Source: Bacteroidota bacterium (GTDB taxonomy: Bacteria > Bacteroidota > Bacteroidia > Flavobacteriales > Weeksellaceae). From it: 64,000 nt of DNA. Below, piece by piece: positions 8,922 to 17,619 of the stretch. The stretch is taken from assembly GCA_023461035.1 (NCBI GenBank), contig JAEWOD010000005.1, forward strand, positions 1-64,000, in the 5' to 3' direction. The stretch's first letter is position 1. Each line of letters starts with the position of its first letter. Under the pieces are notes generated by a model. It was not told where the DNA came from, ran no database searches, and was given only the letters and a program-made list of their open reading frames with translations. Both the position numbers and the translations under genes were made by a program.

Positions 8922-11411
8922 TTGAGATTTTTCATTTTTTTTAGCTTATATCTTCTTTCGATTCAACTATTTTCACAATATACAGTTTTTCCGATTAATG
9001 ATAACTGGAAGTTTCGTTCGATGGACAATCTGCAGGAATTTCTTCCGGCAAAAGTTCCCGGAACGGTTCATACCGATTTATTTGAAAATGGTTTGATTCC
9101 GCATCCGTTTGTGGGAAATAACGAGCAGAAATTACAATGGATTTCAGAAAAAAATTGGGTTTATCAAACCGAATTTAAATTGACAAAAGAACAATTAAAG
9201 AATCAGAATATTAATTTGGTCTTTGAAGGATTGGACACTTATGCAAAAGTTTTTTTGAACGGCGAACTGATTCTGGAAGCCAATAATGCATTTCGCATTT
9301 GGAAATCTGATGTCAAAAAATTATTGAAGAAAAAAAATAAGCTCAGAATTGAATTCATCCCAACGAAAACTATAGAAGAACAAAAGAAAAAAGAAATCCC
9401 TTACGAATTACCCGAAGGCAATCGCATTTTTACCCGAAAAGCACAATTCCAGTACGGCTGGGATTGGGGGCCGAAATACAATACAATGGGCGTTTGGCGC
9501 AATGTGTATCTGGAATTTTGGAATGATGTGAAGATTGAAGATGTTTATGTAAGACAAAATAAATTATCAGAAAAAAATGCTGATTTAACTATTGAAATTG
9601 AATTAAACAATACAAAAAAATCCATTCAAAAAGTTGAGGTTTTTGTAAATAATGATTTGAAAATACAGAAAGAAATCGGGCTAAATTCTCATACCGAAAA
9701 ATTACAAATCCCAATTGATATAAATAACCCAAAACTCTGGTGGACAAATGGTTTGGGCGAGCCATATTTGTATGAATTCAAAGTTCAAATCAAAGATTTA
9801 AAAGGAAAACTAATTGACGAAAAAATCGTCAAAAAAGGACTTCGAACGATAGAATTAATTACAAAAAAAGACGAATTTGGTGAGAGTTTTTATTTCAATC
9901 TAAATGGGAAACCTGTTTTTATGAAAGGTGCGAATTACATTCCGCAAAGTAGTTTTCAAAATTGGGTAAAAAAAGAGAATTATGATAAATTGCTGGATGA
10001 TGTTCGGGATTCCAATATGAATATGCTTCGTGTTTGGGGCGGCGGGATTTATGAAGGTGATTATTTTTATGAGTTATGTGACGAAAAAGGAATTCTCGTT
10101 TGGCAGGATTTTATGTTTGCCTGTGCGATGTATCCGGGCGATGAAGCATTTCTGGAAAATGTGCGTCAAGAAGCGATTGACAACGTAAAACGTCTGCGAA
10201 ACCATAGTTCCATTGCGCTTTGGTGCGGAAACAATGAGAGTTCGGAAGGGTGGCATCGTTGGGGTTGGCAGGATGGCAGGAGTGAAGGAGAAAAAGCGGA
10301 AATATGGGGAAATTACCAGAAACTATTCAATGGGATTTTACCGGAAGTTGTAAATGAATTGACTGATTTGCCTTATTGGGAAAGCTCTCCGAAATTCGGG
10401 CGGGGCGATGAACGTTATATTTCCGAAGGCGATGCGCATGATTGGTGGATTTGGCATGACGGGCATCCGTTTGAGAATTTGGTGAAAAAAAGGCCGAGGT
10501 TTATGAGTGAATTTGGGTTTCAATCTTTTCCGTCAAGTGAAGTAATTCAATTTATCAACGGAGGAAAATCGACTTCGATTTCATCGGAAGAATTCAAAAA
10601 TCATCAGAAACATTCACGCGGATTTGACATCATCCGCACCTATATGGAAAGGGATTTTCCCGTTCCTGAAAACGAAGAGGATTATGCCTACGTCAGCCAG
10701 CTTTTGCAGGCGTATGGGATTGGCAATGCGATTGAAGCGCACAGAAGTAGTTTGAACTTCCCTTATACGATGGGAAGTTTGTATTGGCAACTAAACGATT
10801 GTTGGCCGGCGGTTTCTTGGTCGGGTATAGACTCGTTTGGGAATTGGAAAGCTTTGCAATATCGAGTGAAAAAAGCATTTGAACCTTTGCAATTTTTCTT
10901 TCGGGAAGAAGAAAACAATGAATTGAGGATTTACATCGTAAATGATTTAGGAGATGATATTTATGATAAATTCAGATTGGAAGTAATTGATTTTGAGGGA
11001 AATATTTTGTTTGGTGGAAATTATTCTTTTTCAAATTTAGGTAATCGTGGTTTAATTGTAAGTGTAGCGTTAGACGGTTTTAATGAACATAAAAATGAAT
11101 TTTTCGTAAAAGGAACTTTTAGAGATTTACAAAATGTATATGTGCCGGGAAAACCAAAAGACTGGAAATTGAAAAAAGAACCGATTGAAGTTTCTATTTC
11201 TGAAAAAAATGAAGAAGGATTTTCAATTTATTTAAAAAGTAAAACCTTTCAAAAAAGCGTACAACTTTCAACCGATGTTAATGGAGAATTTGTCGATAAT
11301 TATTTTGATTTATCTCCAAATGAACAACTTAGAGTTGAATTCAAAACAGATGTAAAAGAATTCAAATTGGAAGATTTGAGAGTAAAAAGTTTAAATGATT
11401 TGGTAAAATAG
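8922..11411 (+). CDS. GH2-family beta-mannosidase, exported
   Basis: Glycoside hydrolase family 2 enzyme expected to release terminal beta-mannose from mannan or glycan oligosaccharides, probably in the periplasm. The jelly-roll domain (VPGTVHTDLFENGLIPHPF) matches beta-mannosidases more than beta-galactosidases. The acid/base Glu is in WCGNNES near residue 432 and the nucleophile is in MSEFGFQSFP near residue 530. The 829-residue length fits. The start is TTG at 8922: the signal peptide MRFFIFFSLYLLSIQLFSQ lies directly after it, a stop lies nine codons upstream, and no ATG occurs between. No SusC/SusD pair is adjacent, so it is an isolated glycosidase, not part of a full polysaccharide-utilisation locus. 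Confidence 0.9.
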   Translation: MRFFIFFSLYLLSIQLFSQYTVFPINDNWKFRSMDNLQEFLPAKVPGTVHTDLFENGLIPHPFVGNNEQKLQWISEKNWVYQTEFKLTKEQLKNQNINLVFEGLDTYAKVFLNGELILEANNAFRIWKSDVKKLLKKKNKLRIEFIPTKTIEEQKKKEIPYELPEGNRIFTRKAQFQYGWDWGPKYNTMGVWRNVYLEFWNDVKIEDVYVRQNKLSEKNADLTIEIELNNTKKSIQKVEVFVNNDLKIQKEIGLNSHTEKLQIPIDINNPKLWWTNGLGEPYLYEFKVQIKDLKGKLIDEKIVKKGLRTIELITKKDEFGESFYFNLNGKPVFMKGANYIPQSSFQNWVKKENYDKLLDDVRDSNMNMLRVWGGGIYEGDYFYELCDEKGILVWQDFMFACAMYPGDEAFLENVRQEAIDNVKRLRNHSSIALWCGNNESSEGWHRWGWQDGRSEGEKAEIWGNYQKLFNGILPEVVNELTDLPYWESSPKFGRGDERYISEGDAHDWWIWHDGHPFENLVKKRPRFMSEFGFQSFPSSEVIQFINGGKSTSISSEEFKNHQKHSRGFDIIRTYMERDFPVPENEEDYAYVSQLLQAYGIGNAIEAHRSSLNFPYTMGSLYWQLNDCWPAVSWSGIDSFGNWKALQYRVKKAFEPLQFFFREEENNELRIYIVNDLGDDIYDKFRLEVIDFEGNILFGGNYSFSNLGNRGLIVSVALDGFNEHKNEFFVKGTFRDLQNVYVPGKPKDWKLKKEPIEVSISEKNEEGFSIYLKSKTFQKSVQLSTDVNGEFVDNYFDLSPNEQLRVEFKTDVKEFKLEDLRVKSLNDLVK

Positions 11412-11459
11412 AAAAAAATGTATAAATTTGGATTAATTAAAGTCTAAAATTATACTATT

Positions 11460-11927
11460 ATGTCAACTCCATATAAACAAAAAGAAATTCAAAACTTTGC
11501 TCAAGATGCGCCTACCATGTATTATGAAGGAACGGCAGCTATTCCCTTAAATGATTTGACTTCTATCCAGAAAATGAGAATCATCAAAAACGGTATCTCA
11601 AAAGACTATCTGGAAACCTTTAAAAAGGCCACTTCTTTGGACTATGATTCACTTGCTGGAGCACTTTCTGTGACTCGTGCTACGCTTATAAACAAAAAAG
11701 GCACACAAAAATTCAGTGATCAGGTAAGTGAAAAAATCGTTTCACTTGCAGACTTGTACTCTTTTGGCTATGAGGTGTTTGAAGATAAGGAAAAATTCAA
11801 CAAATGGATGTTTGTGCCTAACCAGGCTTTAGGTGGTTTGGCTCCTTTTGACATCATAGATAACTATTATGGGAAAGAAGAGGTTCGCAACTTGATTGGC
11901 CGTATTGCTTATGGTGTTTATTCGTAA
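11460..11927 (+). CDS. Xre/ParS-type antitoxin (DUF2384) of a RES toxin system
   Basis: A 155-residue protein with an N-terminal Xre-like helix-turn-helix (about residues 40-95: DYLETFKKATSLDYDSLAGALSV) and a C-terminal MbcA/ParS/Xre toxin-binding domain (YGYEVF-type helix, then NKWMFVPNQALGGLAPFDII and an end of type G(R/K)IAYGVYS). The ALGG-x-x-PFD segment is the family signature. It is expected to bind and block the downstream RES toxin and to repress the operon. Its stop codon is 3 bases before the toxin ATG, the standard antitoxin-first order. Confidence 0.9.
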   Translation: MSTPYKQKEIQNFAQDAPTMYYEGTAAIPLNDLTSIQKMRIIKNGISKDYLETFKKATSLDYDSLAGALSVTRATLINKKGTQKFSDQVSEKIVSLADLYSFGYEVFEDKEKFNKWMFVPNQALGGLAPFDIIDNYYGKEEVRNLIGRIAYGVYS

Positions 11928-11930
11928 AGT

Positions 11931-12383
11931 ATGTTAGTTTACCGAATAAGTAAAACGCAATATGCGCATGACCTGAGCGGAACAGGCGCAAAATTATTTG
12001 GTGGTCGATGGAACCACATTGATACGCCTTGTATCTATGCGGCATCCAGTCGTTCGCTGGCGGTTTTGGAATATTCGGTAAATGTCAATGTTGATTTCAT
12101 CCCGAGGGCATTGAGCATCTGCATTTTTGAAATTGACGAAACACAAATCAAAGAAATTAAAATCAAAAAACTTCCGGGTGATTGGAAAGATACGCCGGCT
12201 CCTTTTTCCACCAAAGATTTCGGAACAAAACTCTTGGAAAAAGGAACGACAATTATCAAAATTCCATCTATTGTAATTCCAGATGAATTTAATTTCATCC
12301 TGAATCCATTAACCAATGAAAAAGCATTTAAATTGGTGGATATAAAGGATTTTGTGTATGATTTAAGGATTAAAAGCCAATAA
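11931..12383 (+). CDS. RES-domain toxin (NAD+-degrading)
   Basis: A 150-residue RES-family toxin; characterised members deplete NAD+ and stop growth. The family's three key residues are placed as expected: Arg in VYRISK (residue 5), Glu in AVLEYSV, and Ser in IPSIVIP, followed by FNFILNPL. The GGRWNHIDTPCIYAA segment after the Arg is also typical. It is co-transcribed with the antitoxin 3 bases upstream. Its TAA (12381-12383) directly abuts the TAG of convergent rlmN at 12384, with no spacer. Confidence 0.92.
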   Translation: MLVYRISKTQYAHDLSGTGAKLFGGRWNHIDTPCIYAASSRSLAVLEYSVNVNVDFIPRALSICIFEIDETQIKEIKIKKLPGDWKDTPAPFSTKDFGTKLLEKGTTIIKIPSIVIPDEFNFILNPLTNEKAFKLVDIKDFVYDLRIKSQ

Positions 12384-13496
12384 CTAAACTTCAGCTGTTT
12401 TATTGGCCAATTGCCCACAAGCAGCATCAATATCACCTCCGCGACTTTTACGAACCATCACCGTGATTCCGGCTTTTTCCAGTTCTCTCACATAACGATC
12501 TTCCGCCTCAATGCTTCTGTGATCAAATTTTCCTTCGCCGATGGGATTATATTGTATCAAATTCACTTTGGATGGGACTTGTCGGCAATATTTGATAAGT
12601 GCTTTTATATCTTCATCACCATCGTTGATTCCTCCCCAAACACAATATTCAAATGTGATTTTCGAACCGGTTTCCCGGTACCAATATTGTAAACTTTCCA
12701 TGATTTCGGTCAATGGGAATTTCTCGGAAAACGGCATGATTTCATTTCGTTTTGTTTCGATTGCCGAATGAAGCGAAAGTGCCAGCTTCACTTTCAGTTT
12801 TTCATCAGCCAGCATTTTAATCATTTTGGGAATTCCGGAAGTAGAAACGGTAATTCTACGTGCTGACATTCCCAAACCTTCATCAGTAGTGATTTTCCGG
12901 ATGGCATCTACCACATTTTTATAGTTCATCATCGGTTCACCCATTCCCATAAAGACGATGTTAGAAAGTGGACGATTAAAATATTCCTTGCTTTGTCTAT
13001 CAATTAATGCAACCTGATCAACAATTTCGGCAACTTCCAGATTTCGCATGCGTTTCAGTTTGGCGGTAGCGCAAAATTCGCAGTTAAGGGAGCAACCAAC
13101 CTGCGAAGAAACACAAGCCGTAGTGCGGGTTTCGGTCGGAATTAAAACCGATTCAACCATCAATCCGTCATGAAGTTTTACACCGTTTTTGATGGTTCCA
13201 TCATTGGATTTCTGCAATAAATCGACGCTTGCGTTTTGAATGGAAAATTCTTGATCCAATTGATCTCGTAATTTTTTAGACAAATTGGTCATATCTTCAA
13301 AATCATGAGCATTTTTCTTCCAGAGCCATTCATAAATTTGTTTAGCCCGGAAAGGTTTTTCGCCTACCGAAATCAGATGCGATTCCAAATCTTTGAGTGA
13401 TAATTTTCGGATGTCCTTTTTAGTCAAAACTTCAGCATTCAAATTCTTTGCAAAATTCGGAATTAAAAATGAGATAACAACTATGGCAAATGGCAA
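12384..13496 (-). CDS. rlmN: dual-specificity 23S rRNA/tRNA adenine-C2 methyltransferase RlmN
   Basis: Radical-SAM enzyme that makes m2A2503 in 23S rRNA and m2A37 in some tRNAs. It has the CxxxCxxC motif in GCSLNCEFC, the preceding ACVSSQVG, and the family segments FMGMGEPMMNY and VSTSG. No ATG is available at the 5' end: TTG codons lie at 13496, 13442 and 13427. The TTG at 13427 gives an N-terminus of the form TKKDIRKLSLKDL that best matches the usual start of family members; the one at 13496 directly follows the DUF2207 stop and may allow coupled translation. The coordinates use the longest form. Confidence 0.93.
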   Translation of the reverse strand: MPFAIVVISFLIPNFAKNLNAEVLTKKDIRKLSLKDLESHLISVGEKPFRAKQIYEWLWKKNAHDFEDMTNLSKKLRDQLDQEFSIQNASVDLLQKSNDGTIKNGVKLHDGLMVESVLIPTETRTTACVSSQVGCSLNCEFCATAKLKRMRNLEVAEIVDQVALIDRQSKEYFNRPLSNIVFMGMGEPMMNYKNVVDAIRKITTDEGLGMSARRITVSTSGIPKMIKMLADEKLKVKLALSLHSAIETKRNEIMPFSEKFPLTEIMESLQYWYRETGSKITFEYCVWGGINDGDEDIKALIKYCRQVPSKVNLIQYNPIGEGKFDHRSIEAEDRYVRELEKAGITVMVRKSRGGDIDAACGQLANKTAEV

Positions 13497-15398
13497 TTAC
13501 CAGCCACCTCCTCCGCCACCGCCGCCGCCGCCGCCGGAAAATCCGCCGCCACCGGAACCCGAACCGCTATCGCTTGGGGCAATGGTTGATGATGCGATGG
13601 AGCGTGAAAATCCGTCGCTGAACGAATTGCTGATGTTGGATGTAAAACCATACATACCACCTGCAAACCAATCATTTTTATACTCCTGATTATTGGTTTT
13701 CAGATAGTTATTGAACTTCTCTCCCCAAATACCGTCAACACCCAAAACCATAGCATAAGGAAGCATTTTTTCAAAAAGCTCGGGAGTCATTTTGGGAGGG
13801 TTATGGAATTTAATCAATTGATTTTCAGCTGCCGATAGATACATTTTAAATCCTTCTATCAACGAAATTTGTTCGAGGTATTCAGGGGCGGGCCTTTCGA
13901 TGAAAAATTTAAAAAAGCTGAGTAATATGAAACTGACAATCAGAAAAATGTAAGCTAAGTTGAAAGGTTCTATTTGATTGTCAATGAATTTCCAATACAA
14001 GAAAAATCCACCCAAAGGTAACAGTGGCCAAATCCAGAAAAACAGGGATTTATAGCGCAATGTCGGAGTGGCATATATGAAGATGTAATATAAAAACATA
14101 CCTACGTATAAGAAAATTCCAAAAATTAATTTATTGATATTGAATAGATTAAGATAGGAGAAAATCAAAACTAACCAATAAATTCCTGAAATGACAAGAA
14201 AAGGAACGATGAGTTTATTTCTATTATTTCCTTTGTGAATCAGCGGCTTATTTTTGTCGGTGACTTTTTCTCTGAATTCATTTACCAGAGAAGCAATGCT
14301 GGAATTGTATTGGCCGTCTATGGTCAACGTGCCATATATACTGTTTAGCAGATTTCTTTCTTCAGTTGTTATATTGGCTGCATCGTTTTTGAGTTTAATT
14401 ATTTTGTAAGAAGTGCTTTTAGTCAATCCAAAAAGCTGAGATTTGGAGGTTTCTTCTATTTTGATCAAGCCTTTTACGGCCAGATTTATAAAGGTTGCCG
14501 TAAGGAGGTTATGGTTGTATTTACCGTTGTTCAAATAGCCGATTGAAGCAGGGGAATGACTCATGGGCGGATTAAACTGTGGAACAACTGTCGGTTTTTT
14601 GGGGTCAATTCCAAATCTGTACCATAAAAATCCAAAAAAAGCGAGTAATAATCCGGAGAATCCGCCCAATATTTTGGAAAGATTATTGGTTTTGAGTGCT
14701 GCCGGAAGTTCTGGTTCATGAACAATTCCTTTTGAAAATCCGACGGCGACAGTGAGTCCTTCACCCGAACTTAAATTTTTAGCTATCCATTGAATGGTTG
14801 TAGGTGAAAGAATTTTTACGTCACAACTATTTCCAGAACTCCGGTATTGTCCCGTATAACAAGCATTTTGAAGCATTTTAGCACCTTCCGGAAGATGAAT
14901 GGTGGCAGATGCAATTTCAATCGGGAAGTTCCAATAATTCCCTGTACTGTTCCAATACAATTCATCAAAATCTTCAAAAAATCCGACTTGACGGTAGGTT
15001 TCATAGACGATTTCATATTCGTAAACACCACGTGGCAGATAAACATCTTTATCCCCGATGTAAATAACATAATTTCCGTTTTCATGAGTGGAGTGAAATG
15101 GTTCTTCGACACCGTCTTTTTTTACGGATTTTATATCGTATTTCACATAAAACGTTTTTTCCTGTACGTTCCTTTTGGTGGGAAGTGTACGGTAAATTCC
15201 ACGCTGAATATTAAGATTGTTTGACTGAACTTTGATTTTTTCCGTAACTGTAATTTTGGAAGTTGTATCGACAACTATTTCCGTATGAAAATTGATAATT
15301 CGCTCCTGAAAATTACTGTAATTTTGAGTGAATCCACAATTGGAAATCAATAAAAATAAAAACGAATAAATGATTGTAGAGAGATGTAATCGTTTCAT
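13497..15398 (-). CDS. DUF2207 membrane protein with glycine-rich tail
   Basis: A 633-residue protein with a signal peptide (about 1-24), a large extracytoplasmic beta-rich DUF2207 domain (about 30-230), a membrane helix near 240 (ILGGFSGLLLAFFGFLWY), a cytoplasmic stretch, three or four more helices (about 395-510), and a tail ending GFSGGGGGGGGGGGW. This layout is that of YciQ-like proteins, which are regularly paired with LemA, as here (the gap is 2 bases). The function is unknown; a role in envelope or stress signalling is often proposed. The oligo-Gly tail is encoded by a G/C-rich triplet run unlike the surrounding AT-rich DNA. Confidence 0.88.
   Translation of the reverse strand: MKRLHLSTIIYSFLFLLISNCGFTQNYSNFQERIINFHTEIVVDTTSKITVTEKIKVQSNNLNIQRGIYRTLPTKRNVQEKTFYVKYDIKSVKKDGVEEPFHSTHENGNYVIYIGDKDVYLPRGVYEYEIVYETYRQVGFFEDFDELYWNSTGNYWNFPIEIASATIHLPEGAKMLQNACYTGQYRSSGNSCDVKILSPTTIQWIAKNLSSGEGLTVAVGFSKGIVHEPELPAALKTNNLSKILGGFSGLLLAFFGFLWYRFGIDPKKPTVVPQFNPPMSHSPASIGYLNNGKYNHNLLTATFINLAVKGLIKIEETSKSQLFGLTKSTSYKIIKLKNDAANITTEERNLLNSIYGTLTIDGQYNSSIASLVNEFREKVTDKNKPLIHKGNNRNKLIVPFLVISGIYWLVLIFSYLNLFNINKLIFGIFLYVGMFLYYIFIYATPTLRYKSLFFWIWPLLPLGGFFLYWKFIDNQIEPFNLAYIFLIVSFILLSFFKFFIERPAPEYLEQISLIEGFKMYLSAAENQLIKFHNPPKMTPELFEKMLPYAMVLGVDGIWGEKFNNYLKTNNQEYKNDWFAGGMYGFTSNISNSFSDGFSRSIASSTIAPSDSGSGSGGGGFSGGGGGGGGGGGW
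13506..13536 (+). repeat. CCG-rich triplet run encoding the poly-Gly tail
   Basis: A tract of CCx/GCC triplets on the plus strand, read as consecutive Gly codons in the DUF2207 gene on the minus strand. It is slippage-prone, so tail length probably varies between isolates. Confidence 0.7.
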
Positions 15399-15400
15399 AA

Positions 15401-15955
15401 TTAGAATTTTACATTTGGAACAATTCTTTCTGTTTCATTTTCAATTTCGAAGAACGGAAATTTCTCAAAATGGAAAGAATTGGCTACGATGTTACTTGGA
15501 AATGATTGGGTCAGGATATTGTAATCTCTTGCTGTTCCGTTATAATATCTTCTGGATTTTTCAATATCGTTCTCCAAATCATGGAGTTGGGATTGTAATT
15601 GTTGGAAATTGGTATTGGCTTTCAGATCGGGATAATTTTCTGCCAATGCCATCACGTTCATGAGTGCACGGCTGAAATCTTTTTCGGCAGCTTGTTTGTC
15701 CTCGACAGAATTAGCGCCCATGGCTCTGGAACGGGCCTCGGTGATGTTTTCCAGCGTTTGTTTTTCATGTGAAGCATAGCCCTTTACGGTTTCTACCAAA
15801 TTAGGAATGAGGTCATGGCGTTTTTTTAGAAAAACGTCGATACCACTCCAGGCTTCTTCTACAAGTGTTTTGAGTTTGACTAACTTATTGTAAATCGCAA
15901 TAAAGTAGAAAACGATGAGGAGGATGATGACTCCTCCAATGATTAAATACAACAT
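15401..15955 (-). CDS. lemA: LemA family protein
   Basis: A 184-residue protein anchored by one N-terminal helix (MLYLIIGGVIILLIVFYFI), followed by the LemA core of antiparallel helices: YNKLVKLKTLVEEAWSGIDVFLKKRHDLIPNLVETVKGYA is the family hallmark, and YPDLKANTNFQQLQSQL and RRYYNGTARDYN come further on. The molecular function is unknown. It is the first gene of the lemA-DUF2207 unit, with rlmN following closely. Its ATG (15955-15953) forms one end of a perfect 34-bp palindrome, so translation or transcription is probably controlled there. Confidence 0.94.
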   Translation of the reverse strand: MLYLIIGGVIILLIVFYFIAIYNKLVKLKTLVEEAWSGIDVFLKKRHDLIPNLVETVKGYASHEKQTLENITEARSRAMGANSVEDKQAAEKDFSRALMNVMALAENYPDLKANTNFQQLQSQLHDLENDIEKSRRYYNGTARDYNILTQSFPSNIVANSFHFEKFPFFEIENETERIVPNVKF

Positions 15956-15985
15956 TCGTTAAAATTTTAAAATTTTAACGAATGT
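15952..15985. promoter_or_regulatory. perfect 34-bp palindrome over the lemA start
   Basis: The arm ACATTCGTTAAAATTTT is followed directly by its exact reverse complement with no central spacer. The lemA ATG is inside the left arm. It could be a dimeric-repressor operator or, in RNA, a hairpin that hides the start codon; the queA stop-to-lemA gap contains little else. Confidence 0.75.
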
Positions 15986-16027
15986 ATGAAATTATCAAAT
16001 CCCTTGTATTATCTATTCATGTGATAA

Positions 16028-17083
16028 TTAGATTATAAGCATGGCATCACCATAGGAATAGAATTTATATTTTTCCTTCACGGCTTCTTTATATGCTTTC
16101 ATCAGGAAATCATGTCCGGTAAAAGCACTTACCATCATGATCAACGTAGATTTCGGCGTGTGGAAATTGGTAATCATGCAATTGGCTACCCCAAAATCAT
16201 AAGGCGGATGGATGAATTTATTGGTCCAGCCGTTGAATGGATTCAAATGATTATTGGCAGAAACTGAACTTTCAATGGCACGCATAGAAGTCGTTCCCAC
16301 AGCGCAAACTCGTTTTTTATCATCGATTGCTTTATTAACAATATTTGCCGTTTCATCAGAAATGATGACTTGTTCAGATTCCATTTTGTGTTTGGACAAA
16401 TCTTCCACTTCAACCGGAGCAAAAGTGCCCAATCCGACATGCAGAGTCAATTCGGCAAATTCTACACCTTTGATTTCCAATCGTTTTAATAAATGTTTGG
16501 AGAAATGTAAACCGGCTGTAGGAGCGGCAACAGCACCTTCATGTTTGGCATAAATGGTTTGGTAACGTTCAGCATCTTCAGGAAGAACATCTCTTTTAAT
16601 ATATTTAGGAAGAGGTGTTTCACCTAAATCTTCCAGCGCCTGACGAAATTCTTCATAAGAACCGTCAAAAAGGAAACGTAAAGTTCGACCACGAGAAGTC
16701 GTATTGTCCACAACTTCGGCCACTAAACTATCGTCATCTCCAAAAAATAATTTATTTCCGATTCTGATTTTTCTTGCCGGATCAACCAAAACATCCCACA
16801 AACGAGTTTCAGCATCCAATTCGCGAAGCAAGAATACTTCTATTTTGGCTCCGGTTTTTTCTTTGTTACCCATTAAACGTGCAGGAAAAACCTTGGTGTT
16901 GTTCATAATCATCACATCACCTTCGTCAAAATAATCAATTAAATCTTTGAATAATTTGTGTTCGATGGTTTGTGATTTTCTGTCCAAAACCATCAGGCGA
17001 GCCTCATCACGTTGTTCGGATGGGTGTTCGGCCAAAAGTTCTTCAGGCAGTTTAAAATTAAAATCGGAGGTTTTCATTTTCAT
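16028..17083 (-). CDS. queA: S-adenosylmethionine:tRNA ribosyltransferase-isomerase
   Basis: Transfers the ribosyl part of SAM to preQ1 in tRNA, the penultimate step of queuosine synthesis. The 351-residue length and motifs [54 protein letters not shown] and [19 protein letters not shown] are all standard for QueA. Two in-frame ATGs, at 17083 and 17077, both give plausible starts. A promoter with a long leader lies upstream, and nothing else in the queuosine pathway is in the window. Confidence 0.96.
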   Translation of the reverse strand: MKMKTSDFNFKLPEELLAEHPSEQRDEARLMVLDRKSQTIEHKLFKDLIDYFDEGDVMIMNNTKVFPARLMGNKEKTGAKIEVFLLRELDAETRLWDVLVDPARKIRIGNKLFFGDDDSLVAEVVDNTTSRGRTLRFLFDGSYEEFRQALEDLGETPLPKYIKRDVLPEDAERYQTIYAKHEGAVAAPTAGLHFSKHLLKRLEIKGVEFAELTLHVGLGTFAPVEVEDLSKHKMESEQVIISDETANIVNKAIDDKKRVCAVGTTSMRAIESSVSANNHLNPFNGWTNKFIHPPYDFGVANCMITNFHTPKSTLIMMVSAFTGHDFLMKAYKEAVKEKYKFYSYGDAMLII

Positions 17084-17192
17084 ATATTCGAATTTTATGT
17101 TGTTATGGTATATATGGAATCGCCTTTCATTTTTTTAGAGTATGCAAGCCAACTATTCGTCGGTGGCGATTTCATATCTAAAAATTTTGGCG

Positions 17193-17224
17193 CAAATATA
17201 CAATTGTCGATACCCCGTTGTCAA
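17193..17224 (-). promoter_or_regulatory. queA promoter (minus strand)
   Basis: On the minus strand, TTG (17224-17222), a 21-base spacer and TATATTTG (17200-17193) match the Bacteroidota TTTG/TAnnTTTG promoter. It implies a leader of about 105 bases before the queA ATG. Confidence 0.6.
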
Positions 17225-17269
17225 GCATTTGGACAATTAGTTTCTCATGTTAAAAAAATAATCGAATTA

Positions 17270-17301
17270 TTTGCTTTAATTAGGAATCCTAACTATATTT
17301 G
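17270..17301 (+). promoter_or_regulatory. promoter of the redox cluster
   Basis: TTTG (17270-17273), a 20-base spacer and TATATTTG (17294-17301) form a full Bacteroidota promoter, 20 bases before the ATG of the thioredoxin-like gene. Confidence 0.75.
17280..17292. promoter_or_regulatory. palindromic operator candidate between -33 and -7
   Basis: TTAGGA-A-TCCTAA is a perfect hyphenated palindrome inside the spacer of the promoter at 17270-17301. A protein bound here would block RNA polymerase. The MarR-type regulator encoded three genes down is the natural candidate. Confidence 0.6.
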
Positions 17302-17320
17302 AATTTCAAAATTATTTTTT

Positions 17321-17554
17321 ATGGCTAAATCAATTTTTTATCACGCAGGTTGCCCTGTATGTTTAAGTGCGGAGCACGACATTATTGGCTTGGTAGGCGA
17401 GTCAAACGTGGAAGTAGTACATTTGGGAGATGATAAATCCCGAATTGAAGAAGCAGAAAATGCGGGAGTAAAATCGGTTCCGGCATTGGTGACGCCTAAC
17501 GGGCATGTTTTACACATCAATTTTGGTGCCTCTATGGCAGATGTGAAAGGTTAA
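17321..17554 (+). CDS. small thioredoxin/glutaredoxin-like protein, CPVC motif
   Basis: A 77-residue cytoplasmic protein with the active-site-like pair Cys11-Pro-Val-Cys14 after a short strand (SIFYHAG), and the cis-proline segment VKSVPALV near residue 52, as in thioredoxin folds. The Trx fold is nearly minimal, as in glutaredoxins or the redox proteins of thiol-stress operons. It is first in a cluster with DUF2024 and a Cys-rich MarR protein, which suggests a role in thiol or reactive-electrophile stress. An attenuator-like terminator separates it from DUF2024. Confidence 0.82.
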   Translation: MAKSIFYHAGCPVCLSAEHDIIGLVGESNVEVVHLGDDKSRIEEAENAGVKSVPALVTPNGHVLHINFGASMADVKG

Positions 17555-17561
17555 ACTTTTA

Positions 17562-17603
17562 GGAGTTGTTTTTCGTAAAATTTTACGGGAAACAACTCTT
17601 TTT
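17562..17603 (+). terminator. intrinsic terminator/attenuator between the CPVC gene and DUF2024
   Basis: GAGTTGTTT (17563-17571) pairs with AAACAACTC (17590-17598). Inside, two G-U pairs and the palindrome CGTAAAATTTTACG extend the stem. Five T follow. I see no separate promoter before DUF2024, so downstream expression would depend on read-through. Confidence 0.8.
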
Positions 17604-17619
17604 AATCTAAAATAAAATT

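Noticed and set aside
13393..13689. Plus-strand proline-rich open frame of 98 codons
   Set aside because: It is the complement of the Gly-rich end of the DUF2207 gene; poly-Pro arises from the CCG triplet run.
17119..17171. Long-range stem AATCGCC/GGCGATT in the queA leader, possible riboswitch
   Set aside because: Only 7 bp over a 39-base loop, no preQ1 aptamer-like pattern seen; expected by chance at this length.
17012..17302. Plus-strand 96-codon frame over the queA start and leader
   Set aside because: It spans two promoters and the queA 5' end in antisense; a coding role would conflict with both.
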